Part shown: piece by piece, positions 10,742 to 22,700 of the stretch | Layout: the number at the start of each line of letters is the position of its first letter | Position numbering within the stretch: position 1 is the first letter of the stretch | DNA from: Siphonodentalium dalli | Taxonomy: Eukaryota > Mollusca > Scaphopoda > Gadilida > Siphonodentaliidae | Direction: 5' to 3' | NCBI GenBank assembly: GCA_032622095.1 | Contig: CP136069.1 | Span: forward strand, 126,623,450 to 126,687,449 | Length of the DNA: 64,000 bases | Notes under the pieces: model-generated | What the model saw: only the letters and a program-made list of their open reading frames with translations | What the model was told of the DNA's origin: nothing | Database searches by the model: none | Made by a program: the position numbers and the translations under genes

Positions 10742-13700
10742 CTGTGCAGAGAAGAATAAACATGAAGCAAATGAAGTCAATTGGTGGGAACAAGCATTCG
10801 TTAAAAAAATATTGTCTCAGTCATTTGCAGAATGAGGTCCCCAGAGGGTGAATTTAGTGACCCTATCCCGCACAGTGGGCTAGCATCACCAAATTCACCC
10901 TCTGTGACCTCATTCTGCTTAGCACACATCTTCTCGGAAGTACCTATAGTCTCAAATTAACAATGTTTTAGTTACTTATTCTCTTCTGTTCAGTTTCTAT
11001 ATCCCCTAATTTGCAGAAGATAAAATGCATAATCAAGGTGACTAATGGGTGAACAACACCAACTTCAACTGGGGAACTTAAATCTGATCCTACATGTAGC
11101 TCTCTCATAGCAGTTGAGGCCTAAGCAGAATGAAGTTCCCAGAGGGTGACTTTGGTGATGCTAGCCTGCACACAGCAGGGTAGTGTCACTAAATTCACCC
11201 TCTGGGGACCTCATTCTGCAAATGCCAGGCACACTATTTCAAGACTTGGGTGGGAAGCACTATCACTCACATAATTATAAGAATCCTGGCGACACAAATT
11301 AAGTTATGGTTATCACTTTGTCATTACAATATTCCTTGCTAAAATGATAACCTACATTCATTGTTTATTGCTATAATGTCAATCTCCATAACTTGTTTTT
11401 CGGTCTATTGTATTTTTGATATCTTTTAAGCCCTGTTAGTAGAAGACTCAATGGTATCTTGAAGTTCATTTTAATGAACAACATTTAACTTAAAGCTTTC
11501 TATACTAAATACCCGTTGACGATTTAGTTCAGATAATAAGTTCAACAAATGACCTCGTCCATAGGTTGAACTTATTATCTGAACATTTCCCACCAATGAA
11601 TCTGAATCCTTCTGTTCTTGTAACATCTGTTTTCTGTCTGTCGTCTGCTTTTATTACCTCAAGACCCCTCCAAATAAATGGTATGTGGCTTATACGGACC
11701 CTGGCTCTTACGGACCCTGGCTCATAAGGACCACCGACTGATACGGACCCCGGCTTATACGGACCCTGGCTCATACGGACTAGAGCTGAAACCAGGGTTG
11801 GGGTAATCGTAATCAGTAATCGTAATCAAAGTAATCGATTACACAATTTGGAGTAATCGTCTGTAATCAGTAATCATGACATTTCTTGATTACAAGTAAT
11901 CGTAATCGATTACTTTCAAATGTACCTGTAATCATGATTACATTTGGATTACTTTTTGATTACTTTTACTAAATATCCATATGGTTGGCTATTGGATATT
12001 CATAGGCTCATAATGTGGTACTGTGGAGCGTGCAAAGATACAAACAACATGTTAGAAAGTTAGTACAATTTTTTCATGTGTTATGTTAGTGATACAGTGT
12101 GTATGTACATTCTGGCAGTGGACACAGATAACAACACACAATTGTTGAATACAGCATGGATGGCAATAAACTTGTGATAGAGACAATGAAATGTTCTAAT
12201 ATGAATAAATAGGCTAGCCGACTTAAATTAGGATTACATTGACTACTGCAGACAATGGCTGTAGAATTACACTGGTACAATAGGGCTAATTAACTGAACA
12301 AAGCAGGTGTGGTGTAGACCTAATTAGCTGGTTTGTCATTTACTGCACTCATGGAGTTAAGCCTCATTTAATCCTCATCAGGATTAACAACGGATGATCA
12401 TCAAATAAATCTTAGTGTTATCTTAATTGTGTTGAGTATTGAATCTAACAGAACATGCAAATAATTTATAATTGCTTCTGGTGATATTTTCATAAATAGT
12501 ATGCGTTAGTTTTAATGCATGTAAGAAAATTAAAAATATATTGAAATCTATTTACATAAATAAATACAAATAACATGTATTCCCAATAAGTTGGTGCATA
12601 ACTTCATGATGAAACCTTTCCAATACATGCAAATGTAAAAAGTATATATGTTTATTGGTTGCTTCTTTATATTGTTTCAGTCGTTTCCATGTTATGCAGT
12701 GATGTCTTTATTCAATCAAATTTGATATGTTCATTTTAATTATTTAATTATTTTTTCATATGCGATCAAAATAGTTGGAAACTAACAATTGTAATAAGAT
12801 GTAATCAAAAAGTAATCGATTACATTTACTAAAGTAATTGTAATCGTAATCGATTACATTGAAAAAAATGTAATCAGTAATCGTAAGGGTACGGACGTTT
12901 CGTACCATGGTCGTTTCGTACTTGGTCGTTTCGTACCATCTGGTCGTTTCGTACCATCTGGTCGTTTCGTACCATATTTCTTGGTCGTTTCGTACCGCAT
13001 TGTTTGGTCGTTTCGTACCATGTAGAAAATCAATTGGTCGTTTCGTACCATGTGTTGGAAATGGGGAAAACACGGTATTTTATATATATATTTATATTAT
13101 GTATGTATAATTATTCATGTTCTGGAATGCGGCGAAAGATCTTATGAGATTTGCTTACATCGAATGTGAATAACAATCACGCTGACAATAGTATTCATCT
13201 GATTGACTGCGGGAAAGATCTTATGAGATGTTTTTACAACAAGTGTTAATACTAATCACGCTGTATAAACAAGAGGTGAGCTCTTACTGATTACCACTAA
13301 TTACCACCTGGCTTCTTGATCACACCTTTTCGTGAGTTGTTTTTGTTGGAATCCTATAAGTAACATGAGATCCCCCATCATTTCATCATTCATCTCACAA
13401 TCATGTCTGACTTTCTCTCCGACGTTAATTGTATAGACTGTTCCAGAGAGGTTCGTCCGCGTCAACACGGTCTTCAATGTGAAGGTTAGTACTCGTATAT
13501 ATTATACAATTTTATTTTGAACATCAACTTAACTTAATATTTAAAAACAATCTGTAAAATGTATATATATTATAAATACATTTTTATTTTAAACATCAAC
13601 TTAACTAAATAATTAAAAACAAATCTGTATGAATATTAATGTAAATGATTATTTATGACGAGTCAAATGTTGCTTTAACCAATATTGAAATTCATCAATA

Positions 13701-16700
13701 CAGATATATACCAGTTTGTTATAACACTGAATTGTCTTTCCAGGTTGCCACAGATGGCAGCACCGTACATGCAGCACCGGCGTTAGTCTAGAAGTTTGGC
13801 CGTCAGAAAGGAACAGATTTTCGTCCCTGCGTCAACTCTGGCTGAAGATTTAATGTGGGATGAGTTCGACAAGAACCCCAGCGCCGACCTGCCAAAGCCA
13901 GATAATTTGATCCGCCAAGCTAATCGAAGGCGACAGAAGGTGAAGCCGAAACCACCACACGACAACAACTTCATCACCGACACTGGATTTCTGCCAAAAG
14001 ACTTCCTTCAAGACGACATCCATTTCGACGGCCAAAGGCATCAGATTTTCGCAACATCCGCCCAGCTTGAAATTCTATCCAGGTCAAAGAATTGGTACAT
14101 CGATGGAACATTCAGCATAGTGCGTCAGCCATTCCATCAACTGATGACCATCCACGCCTTCGTCAGAAAAGGCGAACACTTAAAACAGATTCCGCTGATA
14201 TATGTTCTGATGAGTCGTCGAAAGGCAAAAGATTATGATACGGTACGCATCATTTATACATTATGAGTTTTCAAGATAATAGTTTCAAATATAATTTCTA
14301 CAATTAACTTAATTCAGGTAACTAAATAAAATGAGTTTGTTCACAAATAATTTGGAAATATTACAATATGACATTTAATTATAACATGATATTTATTTCA
14401 TTTAAATATTACAACATGATATTTTGTCATTTCAGGTCTTCGAATCACTGCTAAAACTACTACCAGATGAACTTGCGGTGAAGACAGTGACAATGGACTT
14501 TGAAAAGGCAACATGGAAGTCCATACAAAAGCTACTACCAGAGGTGGAAAGACATGGTTGTTATTTTCACTGGACCCAGGCCGTGAATAGGCAGATTCAA
14601 AAGAAAGGGCTGATCGAACTGTACAACAAAAAAGGAGACGAATACAGGTAAATATTTGTTCTCATAGAATAGAATTGTATGAATAAAATAATAGAATGCT
14701 ATTATTTCAATTAGCAGAAATAAGGGTATAATTAGAATAATATATAACAAACTGAAATTTTTTCTTATTTATGTTTATATCTTCTTTTCATTTTTGTAGG
14801 CAACTGCGAAAGCTTTATGCTTTGCCACTTCTGCCAGCCGAACACATCCGACCAGCATTTGCCAGGATGCGAGATCACCCGACAGCCAAAATCGGCAACA
14901 TGCCGTTAATCTACGAATATGTGGAATCACAGTGGCTGGACTCTCGATGCCTACCAATGGAATCGTGGTGCGTCTACGGGCGCTCCATCCGAACGAACAA
15001 TGACACTGAGGGATGGCACAGACGCATCCAATACAAAAACAAGGCAACAAACGTCCCATATTATATCCTGGTTCCAATGCTCAAGAAGGAATCGGCAACG
15101 ACAGACATGACAGTAAAGTTGGTTGGTGAAAAAAAGATGAAAAGGTACCAAAGACTCCAGTATCGGGAGAACCAGGCGCAACTATTCTGCTTGTGGAGTA
15201 ACTACGAAAACGGCGGCATCTCCACCAGTGGTCTGTTGAAGGCATGTTCAAAACTGTTTGCGCCAACAGTTGTTGTCATTGCTGTCGAGTCGGCTGATTG
15301 TTAATATCAAATATCATGTTCGTCCCATATTGTTGTGTAAAATAATGTTGTTAATGTTAATATGTTATTGTTATTTTAAAATAAAGAATAAAGTATGAAA
15401 TTAATACTGTTTTCCCCCATTCCCAACATGGTACAACACACGGTACGAAACGACCAATTGATTTTTCTACATGGTACGAAACGACCAATTGATTTTCTAC
15501 ATGGTACGAAACGACGAAACAATGCGGTACGAAACGACCAAGAAATATGGTACGAAACGACCAGATGGTACGAAACGTCCAGGTACGAAACGACCATGGT
15601 ACGAAACGTCTAGAAGCCAATCGTAATCGTAATCATGTAAATCAAAAGTAATTGTAATCGTAATCGATTACATTGGCATGTAATCACCCCAACGCCTGAA
15701 ACGGTTAGACGGTTAGCATCCGGATAGCGACGTAACCGGTTAGAAAAAATGAACTGGACGTAACCGCATCCCGTTGTCAGTTGAATGTGAACGTGAATAA
15801 TCCTCAAAATATTAGGTTAAATGATGCAAAACTAATACTAAATCGCGTGTCACCGATAGTAGAGTGCAATGCAAGCATTAATTGGTACACGCGGTAGTAT
15901 CAGATACTTAGTAGCAATTCTCGAACTGTCGAGAACCACGACATACTATATATAAAACTGTTTTACAGTGGGGTTTATAAAAACTATGTAAGTCGACAAA
16001 GTTTGAAGATTGAGATCAGCTGCACAATGTCTTCACTCTTCCCGTTCTTCCTCCCTGTTGTGATTTAATATGATCAATTCAATTGAGTGACCAAACAGAC
16101 ATCGTAGTTGAAGCAACCCAAAACTTCTTCAATAATCTTCCCTTTTATCAAGGAAATTGATGCTCCATGCTACTCAGGTTGTGCCTGTGGGACTAATTAA
16201 CACTCAATTTGGCAGTAAATGCTATGTGTTAAGTGATTGCATACTAAAACCGAAACCGAAACGTAAATTATATAACCTCCCAACACTAGTGTCCGCTATC
16301 ATGATACCGACGAATAGCTCGAATACTGAATAGGACTGCGAGTCTGACCTAACTGACCTTCCTTTTTGCTCTCTAGTTATTACTTTCTTGTCTTTATATA
16401 TAATGCATTGGAGGATATACCAATGATGATAATGATATATTACAGATCTTTAATATATAGTTTTGTTACTCGTTTTACCAATACCCATACTATTTTACTC
16501 GTTTTACAAATGCCCAAACATATGCTGATCACGGCAAATAAGCGATCTCTCCTGCCATTCACAAATTTCACTTGCTCATTCCCCAGCAAAAGAACAGTGA
16601 ATGCGTGTTTTTGAATATCGTTAAATGCCGTGAATAAGGTCTTTATTTCAGCTACTACTTCTCACCTAGGTTTGTCCCTGGAGCATGGCATAATGTCGAC

Positions 16701-19700
16701 ATAATTAGTGTGAGAGAAGTCCGATAGAAATTTAGCGGTTAACCGGTTGAAATCCGGTTAACCCCGATGGTTAACCGGTTAGAAGAATGGGTCAACCGTT
16801 TCAGCTCTAATACGGACCTCAATTTTATTTTTCATGTTTATTTAAATAAATTAAATAATGATTGTCTTTTCACACATATATCTGTATTAATTGAGAATTT
16901 CAGTTATTTTTTTTGTGATTTTCAAACTTTATGAATTTTACCAATTTTTTCAGTGATTTTCGGTGAACTTATATTTATGAATTTAATATATAATTATGAT
17001 TGTCTTTTCACACATATATCTGTATTAATTGAGAATTTCTGTGATGTTCTGACTTGAAAAAGCATTTATTGAATTGTGTTAATTAATCTCTTCGCCGGTG
17101 TATAAACACCTTTATGTTGTTGTATAAACAGACACGCGGTGATAAATGGTCAGTGAATGGTGACAGGATGAATCCACTGAGTTTGATTTGTTACAAAAAC
17201 ATGTTAGTAAAAACACAACTTGCTTCAACTAATTCATTGTCCCGTTTGACGCATCGGGTTTGTGACACAGGTGAGTTATAAAACAATTATCGTTAATTCT
17301 CGTTCACTACAGTTCATTACCCGAAATTCGTACTCGTTCATTTCTATCTGATTATAAATTGACATTGGTGTAATTTTGTTTATAATTCTTTTTAGGAATA
17401 AGCCGAGATGAATACTGTCAAGCCAAACGCCTTGGTACACCGGTTGAATTCAGCTGTCAATCTACCATTCTACGTACTAGTCACCCTACTCAACGAAGAG
17501 GCAGCTGATATACCAACCAACGTCAGGATGGTTTCCGAAGGGAAGATGCGTAGACGACAGGAGAGGAAAACGAGGGAGACGACCGGAAAGTTAATGACAT
17601 TGTGGAGAGACTACTCGTCGATGAGGATAAGTGCCAGCAAACTACTAAAAGAAGCCGCCAAGCTGTACGCCCCAGTTTAAATAATGTTCGTCTGATGTAA
17701 CTTTGTTCCATTTTTGTTATCATCATCTTTTTGTTATCTCTGTATGTATGTTGTCATGATTTAAATTTATTTAAATAAACATAAAACATAAAAAATAAAA
17801 TTGTATATTTTAATTGAGGTACGTATGAGCCAGGGTCTGTATAAGCCGGGGGTTCGTATAAGCCAGGGTCCGTATCAGCCGGAGGTCCATATGAGCCAGG
17901 GTCCGTATCAGCCAGGGTCAGTAAGAGCCAGGGTCCGTATCAGCCGGCATTCAAATAAATAACTGACCGTTCCTATGTGTACTTTCATAACTCAGTGGGA
18001 GAATCCATTTAGTGTAGAAAGGGTTAATCTATTTTACCTTCTGGAAGATAAGTGTCCTGCATTCAGACATGAAATCTCTGGAGCAAATTTCCAGGTGGAA
18101 TTGTCGACCACAATTATTTACAGCAGCATCCAGCATCTGAAAAATTACAATATTGATAATAAACCAAAACAAAATCAACCATGACAAAAATTTAATGAAT
18201 TTTTTTATATCTAATGAGTCGTAATTAAATTCTATACAAAATTTATTAACCAAGTGCACTGAATTTGATTCAAGCCAAGCTTTAGTGAGGCTCGAATCCG
18301 AATTTAGTGGAGGAGCTTATAAATTTTCCTATACAATTGCAACAAATTTGAGATCCTTTTTATACCGGTAACATAATCACATTTTAGCAATGAAAACGTT
18401 CTTGAAATGGCTGGGGAAAAAAACAATTAATATTGATTTCCTTATCACAACCAAAGAGGAAGTAAAGACACCTTCAAGAAAAAATATTCCATTTTAAATG
18501 TGTCTTTTCATGTTGAAATTAATTGTTCAACCACCCTTATCACCCGTGTTTATCTCAGTCAACACTGAATAACATAATTATATTCCAATTAACAAAATAA
18601 TAACATTGATCGATATCATTGTGCCAAGCTCTTATGTCACAGCACTTGCTGATATATGAGGCCAGTTTAGGGGCTAATTATGTGATAACTGTCAATATTG
18701 AATGACTTTTTGTACTAGTACTACAGGTATATATACAGTATGATCACCGTCAGCGGATTACTACATTTTAATAATCGGGTCTCAGATGATGGTGCTTTGC
18801 CAATATCGGTTCATCATTACATATTTGCATTTATTATTTATGCCAAATTATATTTTTGTGAGGAAGCAAAGACAAAAATTAGTTAGAACACTTACCACCA
18901 AAGCTTGCATAGTCACAAAAGGAATCTTGTGATTTAGTCTCTTTATTATGGAGCGGAGGCAATCTCGGGCCCTGAAAATATCACAAAATTTATAATCAGA
19001 TCTAGCAAATCTTGTCTACTATTAAAGCAAGTGAATGCATACCACGCAGAATAACCTGGTACTCTCTAGATCCAAATAATAGTACTGAATAATAGTACAG
19101 TATTTCTATTAATTCTAATAATGGTACAGGGCAGAATATAGTACAGGGTGGAAACATGACAAATAGAAAAAAACATACTACTTGACACTAGATGTACCAT
19201 AAGAAAGTTATGAAATATTAAATCCAGCATAAACTAGAGGTGTGACTGTCCCAATGGGACTACGGATACCCCCCTGTTTTTAAAATACTAAGATGTTTCA
19301 CATGTCAGTAAACATTTAGTTAAAATAATAAAATAACAGTTCCCATTGCAGGTGTACAACCATAACCCTAATCTTATACCTATTGACCGAAAAATGTAGG
19401 AATAAAAGCTTGGACAAAATTATGTACATTCTATGTTGCGAAACACTTTCTAAGTCGAAAAAGGGGAATAACTCCACACAAAAAATGTCGGACAGACATC
19501 ATAATCGCAGGTGCACAGGTTCCCATGGTACTAAATATCAGTGCCAAGATTAAAAAACATTGACCGAAAAATGTAGAAATAAAAGCTCGGACAAAATTAG
19601 GCATGTTGCAAAAAACAATTCTAAGTCGAAAAAGGGGGATAACTCCACCAAAAAATGTCGGACAGATGTCATAATCGCAGGTGCACAAGTTCCCATGGTA

Positions 19701-22700
19701 CTAAATATCTGTGCTACATTTTTAAAAAATTGACCGAAAAATGTAGGAATAAAAGCTCGGACAAAAGTATACATGTTGCGAAAAAATTCTAAGTCGAAAA
19801 GGGGGGATAACTCCACCAAAAAAAGTCGGACAAACGTCATAATCGCAGGTGCACAGGTTCCCATGGTGGTTGATGCCTGTGCCAAGTTTCACGGAAATTG
19901 ATCAAAAAACGACTGTGAAAAACTCCGGACAAATTTGTGTCCACGGACGGACGACGGACGGACGGACGTACCAACAAATGGGTAGATATGTGGCTTCGAC
20001 CTATGTGGCTAGAAATGGTAATGTGGCTTTAGTTTTTATGTGGCTTCTCAAGTAGCCATAAAATTTTAAGTGGCTATCAAGTAGTAGATAGTGATAAAAC
20101 TCCAGATTATGGATTCATAACATGTTGGAATTATAGCAGAAGAAGCTGATTAAAACTCAAAAACTTGCTCACAGCAACTGGGACAGTGGAATAGGAGAAA
20201 CTGACAGGTCCGTGATTGGGTGGCTAGCCACATAAATGTCTTGTCAGTGTCCGACATCTCCTATTGACGGGTCATGGATGTCTAAATCGATGGACTTTTT
20301 TTTCTCCAAATTTTGAGTGACTACAAAATTAAATAAGCTGTTAGGCCAAATAGATCATTTTAGAACGTCCATCTGAAAGCCACGCAACGGAAGTTATGCA
20401 CATAAATATCCATTTCACACAATCTTAGCCACATAAGTAGTCATTAGTAAACACGACAGACGACGGACGGACGACGGACGGACAAGCTGACTCCAATATA
20501 CCCCCCCCCCCCCTAACTTCGTTGCGGGGGGTATAACTAGTGTTGAAACGATTATGCGACTAATCAACATCGACAAGACTATTAAATTAGTTGATCCCAA
20601 AATCTGCTAGTCGATTAGTCTGGAAAAACCACCACCTCTAGGCTATCACGACAACAGTGCCATTGCACAGCCATATTATCATGGAAACCATTACAGTTAA
20701 CACATAATTAAATTGTTAAAGACTTATTGTATTGTTCCTTTGATGATACTGGTTTGACCGCTGCCATCAGTCATGCACAGGCGGTGAACTCAGTTATGTG
20801 AACTGAACTCAAGCACACGTGTTGGCGCGATTTCTTTTATGTTTATCGTCAAAGACTTAAAGAGTCGGTGCCGATTGCTAAACTGTCTATTTCGGTGTGA
20901 CGCAATTGATCAGTGATAACTTGTCCTTGTGGCACGTGGCGATTGAATACTACAATACTAGAGTAGTGATGCAACAATAATGGCTTCAAGAATATACGAA
21001 ACATCCGTTCACATCAGGAAACTATCGACATTTTCACGAAAAAAAAAACATTGTTGCACTTCAGTTCTTGGAATCAACTTATGGTGCATTCACCAGCATG
21101 TGTATCATCACTATCATATAGACATTAATTGGATGGTAGGTTGATGATACCAGGGTTTCCGCTAGAGGTTGGGGAATGTGGCCGTATTTGGGAAGCACAT
21201 ACATGTACCCGGCGCCCTATCGGGAGAAAATTTTGATGTTTATCACTGAAAAGTAGCCAATTCCTTGCATTTGAGACAATAAGCAGGAACATTGAAGCTT
21301 TGAATAGAAACCAAATTAAAACAGATCATATTTCTTTTATCTCAAGTTGATGAACTAAAAGCATGTAACACGGTATACAGTTGATACAACAACATTTATA
21401 ACAGTAGCAATTTAAGCGACATCAAAGGGGACCAACATCAAAGGGGACCACTGTTGGCAAAGACACATTTTCACACTCAGTGTTAAGTTTACTCCAGCAG
21501 TAACCAGTGATAATTACTCATGGGCAGATGTCATGCCACGTGCTATACCCAGTTCCGCATGCTTTCTTTGTGTTTTGTTCAGGGTACCAATCAAAACAAA
21601 TTGGTGTTAATTCAAAAGCCATTCCTCAGACGGAGTTGACTTCATGCTGGATTCGTATAATGGATAATTTTGTATTAATTGGATTGGGAATAAATACACT
21701 GTCACTGAAAATAACTATTAATATTTTTAAGAGTTTTATTTTTAATTAAACATTTCTTTGATACAGACCTTGCTTTGAGGCAAAATGTCTGCACTGTTCG
21801 TGGCAGCGACTGCCAGACCTCACTTGTGTTCATGGTTGTAGCTCAGAATTCAGCCCCTTACTGACTAACCGATGTACATGTATAATGCGCATTCTGAGGG
21901 GAAATAGTGGGTTAGAAAGTTGGGAATTATAAGACAAAAATCTACCTACAGTAATTTAAAATGCGAGAGGATGGTTACTACTAAACATTCGCTGACAAGC
22001 GTTACCCAGGATGGTGGAGACAAGTTCAGACAACTACATGTATGCACGTGGTCCATGCTACTGATCATGTCTTATTCAGGCACCAGGTGCAGGATTCATT
22101 GCAATCTGTTAATCATCAGTGTCGGTGGTCGCTTGTCCTGTGCAAAAAGGGGGCTGAGCTAGGTCTGTGGCAATATGTTGTGGCCAATATTAAGTCAAGG
22201 TTGGGGAGGAGAATGAGGCCGCTGGACAGCCGGCTTGCAGTAGTAGCGGAAACCCTAAATGTTTTGCGTTTGAGCATTCTGAAATGGAAATTGGATACTC
22301 AAACTGCGATGCTACACTACCAATTTTATACCTATGGGCTTAGACACAGGACATTTTGGGAGGGGTCTGAATAATAGACTAGTATTTGATTACCTCTGTC
22401 GACTAGTCGACTGTCCACAAGTCGACTCCTGAAAATTTCTTACAATTTCAATACTAACTTACACTTTAAAGTGATGTGAAACACTCTGGTAGGGTGATCC
22501 AATGGAAATGGAGAATATTCTTGCTCAAAGTTGTTCTTTTTACGAATATTAATCCAAACTGCCAACACACACCGTCATTTTGATATATTAATTAAATGCA
22601 CTGACTCTGGATGGCGAAATCATTTGTGTTTGTTTGTCACCGATTGTTGCGTCCCGAATCCAGATGTAAATATTTACAACTGAGCGTAGTTTTGACGATG

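Larger units (their letters stand above)
12887..15617 (+). mobile_element. Element D: MULE with tandem-repeat ends, innermost of the nest
   Basis: Ends are inverted arrays of GGTCGTTTCGTACCAT-like units (left about 12893-13055, right about 15441-15612). A plausible 9-bp duplication is TAATCGTAA (12878-12886) against CAATCGTAA (15618-15626), but the target itself is made of TAATCG repeats, so this is only suggestive. It encodes a spliced MULE transposase on plus (13403-15304). It is unrelated in end sequence to A, but the transposases are related. Confidence 0.82.
11793..15695. mobile_element. Element B: hAT-like element nested in C
   Basis: Starts CAGGGTTGGGGTAATCG and ends with TGATTACATGCC-type sequence read inward from CACCCCAACG. 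Both ends are rich in TAATCGTAATCGATTAC motifs (11801-11960, 12790-12885, 15618-15685). CTGAAAC is repeated exactly on both flanks (11786-11792 and 15696-15702; eight bases with one mismatch). Without D it is about 1.17 kb and non-coding. Confidence 0.72.
11781..16809. mobile_element. Element C: hAT-like element nested in A
   Basis: The left end TAGAGCTGAAAC (continued at 15703 as GGTTAGACGGTTAG) and the right end ...CCGTTTCAGCTCTA are inverted repeats. An exact 8-bp duplication ATACGGAC flanks it at 11773-11780 and 16810-16817; 8 bp is typical of hAT. The duplicated word is also part of A's terminal unit, so C landed in A's left array. Subterminal GGTTAACCGGTT motifs occur at both ends. No transposase recognised; non-autonomous. 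Confidence 0.8.
11680..17951. mobile_element. Element A: MULE with tandem-repeat ends and 9-bp target duplication
   Basis: CAAATAAAT flanks it exactly at 11671-11679 and 17952-17960, and 9 bp is the usual MULE duplication length. The ends are inverted arrays of a roughly 16-18 bp unit (TACGGACCCTGGCTCA on the left; GAGCCAGGGTCCGTATCAGC on the right). Apart from nested elements it is only about 1.2 kb (11680-11780 plus 16818-17951), with the 3' end of a MULE transposase at 17408-17680. It lies in STAM intron 4 and contains element C. Confidence 0.85.

Noticed and set aside
12893-13055. Regular 16-20 bp repeats resembling a short array
   Set aside because: Not CRISPR: units are contiguous, with 1-5 base spacers, mirrored at 15441-15612, in a eukaryotic intron; they are the ends of a MULE.
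12756-13110. Overlapping frames with repeated YETT, KRP or VVSYH words
   Set aside because: Translations of the terminal array of element D in several frames.
19231-20540. Possible 6-bp AACTAG duplication flanking tandem-core copy 2
   Set aside because: The right-hand match coincides with the start of a different element (TAGTGTTGAAAC), and copy 1 shows no such duplication.
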